Positions 58,106 through 64,000 of a DNA stretch of 64,000 nt are shown here, piece by piece. Source of the stretch: Campylorhamphus procurvoides. Taxonomy: Eukaryota; Chordata; Aves; Passeriformes; Dendrocolaptidae. The notes under the pieces were generated by a model that made no database searches, was not told where the DNA came from, and worked only from the letters and a program-made list of their open reading frames with translations. The stretch's first letter is position 1; the number at the start of each line of letters is the position of its first letter. The position numbers and the translations under genes are program-made. The stretch spans positions 110,778 to 174,777 of the forward strand of contig WBMV01006668.1 of the NCBI GenBank assembly GCA_013396655.1, in the 5' to 3' direction.

Positions 58106-61100
58106 AAAAATGCATTTTGTGCCTGGACTATCTTACAGCCTTAGCAGGTAAGGGGAATGAAACTATTTAAGGTAGGAAGCTAACATGTTTTGAGATCTGA
58201 ATATCACAGATCAGGTAAATTCACTGGCTATACGTCTCTGCAGGGAGGGCAAGCTCTTGGCAGACCCTCTGAGCAAAACAGCCTGTGTTTTCCACAAATG
58301 TTCTCTGCAGGTACATTTTGATCATCAGATGCAGGTTATCTAAGACCATTCCCCTGTTGAAATGTTGAAAGGATTCTATAAATTCAGCAATAGAACAGCC
58401 TGAGATTAATTTAAAATGGTTTTTAAAGTGGATCCTAAAGCAACCTATGATACCCTAAGTATTCCATAGATACTTAACTCTGAGGTGGGCCTCCTTGTGA
58501 CCAAAGACAATGCAGATTTTTTCCCTTTGTTCTCCGTAATAGAATAGCTCAATATCAATAGCAAGTACTTCAGAGGTTTCCATAGGTGATACACAGCATC
58601 TCTCAGTATGAGTGGAGTTCAGGGAAAGAGTAGAGAAGAGGGTGCTCAAATAATATTACCTATTTCAGCTTAACCCTGACAGCTCTTGGTGTTGTGTTCC
58701 CTGTCCACACAATCACCACAAGTTATGACTGCTATCCCAAATGATAATATATTGCAGAATGTAGAATTATTGCTCTATCAAGACAGGTATTCTTCAGCTC
58801 ATACTGTGGAGCATTTCTGAATGACATCTACAGAAATGGATTGTTTTACAGATATCTAGAGAATGCTACTACAAAGCTCTTCTGAGCCAGAACTTAAGGC
58901 TGTTAAGTGGAAATATTTTTCAAAACTGAAAAGAAAGTTCCTTAGATAATCTTCACTTTCTGTTACTCGAGAGTGTGTATCATTGTTAGAACCTATTTTA
59001 CAGTAGGAGAGAGGTGCACTTGACAGCAGTACCTGCCTTCCACTTACCAGTACACTATGAATCCAGTTTCTCAGACCAAGCCTTTATTGTCTAGCCAGGA
59101 AGATTTCATCCCTGTAGGACTTCAGGTCTTTCAGCACTTCACAAAATCATTGTTTGAACAAATATTTTCTTTTCCAGTCTAGTATTTATTAATGAAGGTG
59201 ACTTCTTAGTGGCTATTATTTCAGCTTACACAGACAAGCTATGTCAAAGTCAAAGTTTCCAGTCAAAGTACTCCATAAGTACTCTGAAGAGCCATGAAAA
59301 ATAATCCCACATTTATCTAAAAAAAAAAAAAAAAAAAAAGGTGTTGAGCTTCCATGACGACCGGGACTTAGGAATGCCTTTGCTTTTAAATTTGTTTTGT
59401 TTCATGGTTGTTTTTTTTTTTTTCAGTGAGCCTAATCATCCTGAAATGAAGCAAAACTGTCCCACTATTGTAAATCAACATTCGTAAACCCAAAGATTCA
59501 AACAGAATGAGACCTCTTAGCAGGTTCTTTGATTATACCTTCTTTTGACAACGCAGAAAGTCTGGATCCGAAGCTAACAAATGAGATTGCACATCCTATG
59601 GGAATAGCTCATGCTATAAACAAGCTGAATCTTCCACAGCATGGACCCCAAAGCAGTCTCAAGACCTGCTGCAAACTTTTAACAACTAGTTGTAGGGAGG
59701 GTAGTATTCAGATGAATTCCCAACTCAGCATGCTGGCAAGACCAGGCTGTTAGCTCATTACCCTAAGTGGGATCTACAGAAAAACAAAGTTTGTTGTTGA
59801 ATTCCATGGCTCATTGAGCTTTTACTGTTTTTTGGCAAGCGAAGATCCCATGACAAGTCTCCTTGTACTTAGCCTGTGACTTCAACATTAATATTCTAGA
59901 AAAATTAAACATTAAGTGAAGACAGGGAGTTATTGCTCCTTACTGCTTGGAGGTGAAACACAAGAGTGTGTTGGGTGCACGTTACCCTTGATGTGGACCA
60001 CTGCAGAAATCTTTCTAAGCCACTGTCTGTGCATCTGCAGATGCTCTACAAGTCGTAGCTGAATATACAGGCAGTTCAGAGGGATGATTTCCCTGTTCCC
60101 ACTGGTTCCTGGGCTGAGATCTTTGCCATAATCTACCTTGCCCTTCACCTTTGAATGGTTTTCTCTTTCTTGGCTTCTGGACAAATATATATTAACTTCA
60201 CAATAATTTCTTTCCCTGCTTACCCTTTAGTCTCTCAGTCCTGCTGTTTCTGGTTCTTATGGGGTCCTGTGGCCTAGTCTGGCCATTTACAATTGCTGCT
60301 TGCAGGTTGTCCTCCAGGCATCCCCTTTGTGTGCCTCAGGATGTTGCTTTTGACACTTGTGCAACTGAGCATGGCATTTGCCTTTCACGTACTATCTGCG
60401 TGGTAACGTAGAGAAGGAAGGGAGCATTCCAAGCAGGTAAGGCCAGCACCTTGCTCAGCACAAGCGTTTGCTTTTTGCTGTTGAGGCAACATCTATCCTT
60501 ACTTTTGGAGTGCTGAAAAGGAATTTGCTAAGTTGCTGTGTGGGGATGGTACATATGGTGGGTAAGTCAGCACTAGCAGAGGGGCTTCAGCAAGCTCTTG
60601 AACTCCAGCATTTCTAAGTGAGCCTGAGCTTGTTTCTAAGCTGCAGTTCCAATGTGAGTGAGGTATAAGGAAGGACCACCAGAAAATTGTGATGTTAAAA
60701 TTCAACATTATGGTTCCCTATCTTCATACCTGGAAATGTGTGCACCTTTTGGCAGAAGCTTTCAAAGAATTTGGTACAAGGAAAATGCATGCCCTGGAGA
60801 ATGTCACCCAGGACCACTAACTGCAGCTGAAACCAGCTTGTTACAGTCAGGAGAACTTGCTTTAATGTCGTACTACTGTTTTGCTTAGAGTTAACCTGGA
60901 TTCACAAGTCACTTCTGGCCTGCAGTATCCTATCTAAAAAAATAGGTTTGGCGTGGTCTGCATGTATGCAAACACCCCCTGTGGTTATTTACACACACAG
61001 ACTGAACCCCACGTTTGCCCAGAAGCAAAAACTGCAGACACAATTATTGGTTCTCCCCAGGTAATCCCTTCTGAAACAGCAACTGCTCACCCCTTCTGTA

Positions 61101-64000
61101 AGGAGGGCATGTTTGCCCCTTAGGCACAACTATATTAGTCACATTCCTTTACTCTGGAAAGCAGATGTTTCTTAGGAAGCAAACTGCCCAGCAGTTCCTG
61201 GTTATCCACATTTCAGAATTTGAGTGGAGCCAGCTCTGGGCAGCAGTCCCAAGTGCCAGGTATTTTGCTTGGGCCATAGACAAGGAGAAAGAGGATTTTA
61301 AGAGCCCAGTAAAGACTTCTACAGTAAAATGCTCCCTTACTTTTTGTTATCTGCTGTTTTGCCCTGTCTTGAAAAACGTCTTTTGTTCTTGTTAATTGAT
61401 TCAGTATCTCCACTATTGTCTGGTGCTGATCTCATTTTGCTTTGAGGCAGAGAAGTGTTTTGCCTTCAGAATTGTCTGTATTCCAAGTCTTTTGTCTGCA
61501 ATTTCTGAGTATGCCTTTGTAGTTACTAGTTCCTAACTTACATTAAACTATAAAATTATCAATAGTTAGTTCCTGGCAAAGTCTTGAATGAAAAGCAATG
61601 AACTTAGATTCTCTGAATTAAGAAAAATGTACTCAAGAAATTACATTTCCTTAGTAATATTCAGCTTTTAGACATCACAAGGAATAACAGTGACACTGGT
61701 TGAAAATACCATGCCAGTAATGAAACTCTGTGTCTTTTACCTATAGCTGACGGTAGGTGAGTGTATACAAATGCTTTCTTAGAAGGGTCTACGTGTCCAG
61801 GATGTTAAACGCAAATAGCCAATAATTTAAACATTTTTCACCTTCTCCTATGGCCATTACAGTGGGTGTGAACAGTTTCAGAGCAAAGACCACCTGGAGA
61901 TGCTGGGAAACTGAACACATAAAATGTCTGCCACTGGGTCACAATTGCTTCACATACTGGGAAAGCCATGGGAAATTAATACCAAGTTCCCAGAGTTTCT
62001 TTGCAGTTGATCTGGGACCTTTGCTTTAAAAAATGAGGTTAAGTCCTCTGGGGAGGTTCTTGTAATCCCAATTTGCCAGAAACTTTATTCCCCCTTTTAC
62101 CTGCCAGATTTGTCTGCTGGCTTCAGAGTACTGATACTCAAAATTCAAACAATGCCAAACAGTATGCCATGTCTTTTATAAAAATCTCCTTACAGCTTCC
62201 TGTAAGCCAGAAGTTGTGAAGATAATCATGTTCAAACCATCACCTTTGGTTTGGGAAGATTTGGCTTTTGAAGTCTGTAACTGAAGCTAAGGCTTCCCCA
62301 GCTGACTTCTTAACGTGGGAAATGGGTTGCAGGGACGAGGTGTGGTATTATTCTGGTAACATACAGCACTGTGAGGATGTGTCAGGGAGTGGGGGAAGAG
62401 AACTTAGACTTACAACCTTAGAGCATAGAGCAGAGAGCAGGTATATCTCTAGAGTTAACTGCAGTGTTGCTCTAGGCCATGTGTGGGGAAATGCTTCTTT
62501 CTGTCTGCTCTGGAAGAATAAGAACAGCTCAGGCTGTAATTCAAGCGTCCTCTGGAGACAGTAAATTCTGCTTAATCAGGGTGATGCTCTATTGAAAGAC
62601 ATACCCGTTAGGAATATCTATCCACTTAATTAGACCTAACATCACAGTTGTTCATGACTTTGTCCACCTCAGCACAGGTATAGGGAGAGGCAAAAATGAT
62701 CATGACCTTCTTGAAACCTCAGTGCTGCTTTTTGATATCATAGCACTAATCTGTATGTGTTTTTGACAAAAGTGTGGCAAAGGAGGAAAGTGTATAGACT
62801 GAGGGGTTTGAAATTCATCTTGCACCATTCTGCTTGCATTCTGCAAGAGATCTAAAGAGGAGGCAGAGAAGGTGGGCAATGCAGAGAAGGCTAAAGGTGG
62901 AACATTAGAGAATGAGAGAATGCAGATCAGGGGAAAAGATGTGTAAAGAGCAGAGTACATAAGTTACACTGTAAGCTAAACCACTCATTTAACTGCTCCT
63001 GGTATGTGGTCTTGGGGACCTCTGCCATGAAACACACAAGTCTCTTAGAGTGGAACACACCTTGACTCAAGTGTTTTTACAAAACAAATAGGATCCATTT
63101 CTCAAATGATGAAGTGGCTGTTTCTTAATGTCTTTTATTGTATTTACCAGTATTGCTGGGAAGTCCTATTGTTAAATAGGATTTCTTGACATTCAGCCTG
63201 ACTTTGCCATCATCCTTCAGCTTTACTCTAAACATTTTTCTGCTGCCTTGGTCTTAACAACTTCCATATAGTTTCTAGGTTGTGAATCTGCTTCCCTTTC
63301 TTGAAATTCATGCTCTGTTTATGAAAGCAAAATCACATCAAGGCAAACAAAAGCCGAATCTATTGTAAATAGGTATAATTTTTTTTCTTCCCCTCTCTGG
63401 TTGTTCAGGCTTTTATGTGTTGCTCACTGTCCTCCCTCACTTCAAACTGGAAATCCTCAAGCAGCTCTGCCAGAGCTCTGCTTAGTGTGGTTGCTTGTTA
63501 AAATAAATGGAATTGTGGAAATGTGACTTCATGGCAACTCTAACATCCTAGGAGTCTGAATGCCATGTTCACGTGCACAAGTTGAAAGATCATTTAAGCT
63601 GGATGGATACTCTAGGTATTTTACAAGATGCCAGGAGACACACTGGAGATGCACTGTGGAATTAGGATGCCAGTGAAGGGTACTACAACCATTTTCAGAG
63701 TACCTGTTTTTGTTTGGGTGAGAGAATCAGGTAGGAGAGTTTGAAGAGTGAAGAGGAAGTCTCATCCAGCTATTCGTAAGCCTTTAAAAAAAAAAACAGG
63801 TTATGGCTCCCTGCAAGTTTTCTATTTAGAATGCAGAATTCTGTATTGCAAAAGTATGTGTGCACCAACAGCAGGCCTGTGTTTTGGTGACCTTTAGTAA
63901 TCCCCACAACAGAATGCACAGACCTCTAAGGGGCAGCAGGGAGCTGCTGAAATTCACTTGCCCAGAGCATGGAAAAGGATTCTTCCATTTTGGGATGCAG
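58106..64000. other. Intergenic DNA to the window end, no supported gene
   Basis: AT-rich DNA with an A21 tract (59319-59339) and a T-run near 59411-59423. Reading frames on either strand (for example 60658-60888 +, 62268-62564 +, 62700-62960 -) show no recognisable family. In mammals the gene downstream of RIMKLB is A2ML1; I searched by eye for alpha-2-macroglobulin-like exons on the + strand and did not find any. Confidence 0.55.
59319..59339. repeat. Poly(A) tract, 21 A
   Basis: Uninterrupted A run. A T-run lies about 75 bp downstream, so the two could pair. Confidence 0.95.

Noticed and set aside
58106..64000. Exons of an A2ML1/ovostatin-like gene expected downstream by mammalian synteny
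   Set aside because: I looked for thioester, bait-region and N-terminal domain motifs by eye and found none; the gene probably starts beyond the window or synteny differs.
1..64000. CRISPR array, operon, endogenous retrovirus or other novel system
   Set aside because: No spaced direct repeats, no clustered genes and no recognisable gag/pol/env or paired LTRs were seen; the window is a single vertebrate gene with ordinary avian repeats.

Overview
The window is 64 kb of vertebrate nuclear DNA, most likely from a passerine bird. It is AT-leaning with large introns and scattered CR1 LINE fragments, the usual avian background. It also holds a SINE whose head is a tRNA-Ile relative and whose tail resembles a CR1 3' end, an architecture known from passerines (TguSINE1 type). 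The host call is an inference from these repeats plus the bird-like protein.

The one gene I can support is RIMKLB on the + strand. It encodes the RimK-like ATP-grasp ligase that makes N-acetylaspartylglutamate (NAAG) and beta-citrylglutamate. Five coding exons (7527-7701, 32431-32661, 34542-34628, 37542-37745, 39266-39729) join to 1,161 nt, giving a complete 386-residue protein with no frameshift or internal stop. All four coding introns are phase 1 and each splits a GGT glycine codon as G|GT. The second intron alone is 24.7 kb.

Layout: 1-115 is the edge of a CpG-rich block, probably the main promoter or noncoding first exon. 116-7480 is 5' intronic DNA interrupted by a second CpG-rich block at 5450-5670, a candidate alternative promoter/first exon. 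7481-39729 is the body of the gene, with CR1 and SINE fragments in intron 2 and a 138-bp tandem duplication in the last intron. From 39730 comes a long AT-rich 3' UTR with several possible poly(A) signals (strongest near 41.9 kb, possibly extending to about 43.4 kb). From about 43.5 to 64 kb the DNA is apparently intergenic: two CR1 fragments, simple repeats, and one weak candidate for an unannotated short transcript near 51.0-51.5 kb.

I found no CRISPR array, operon, intact transposon, endogenous retrovirus or structural RNA gene. Most other reading frames here are short, overlap on both strands and look like chance. I see no evidence of a new multi-gene system. The most interesting points are splicing architecture (a regenerated donor at exon 5), a possible second promoter with an overlapping upstream ORF, the SINE/CR1 pairing, and the recent tandem duplication.
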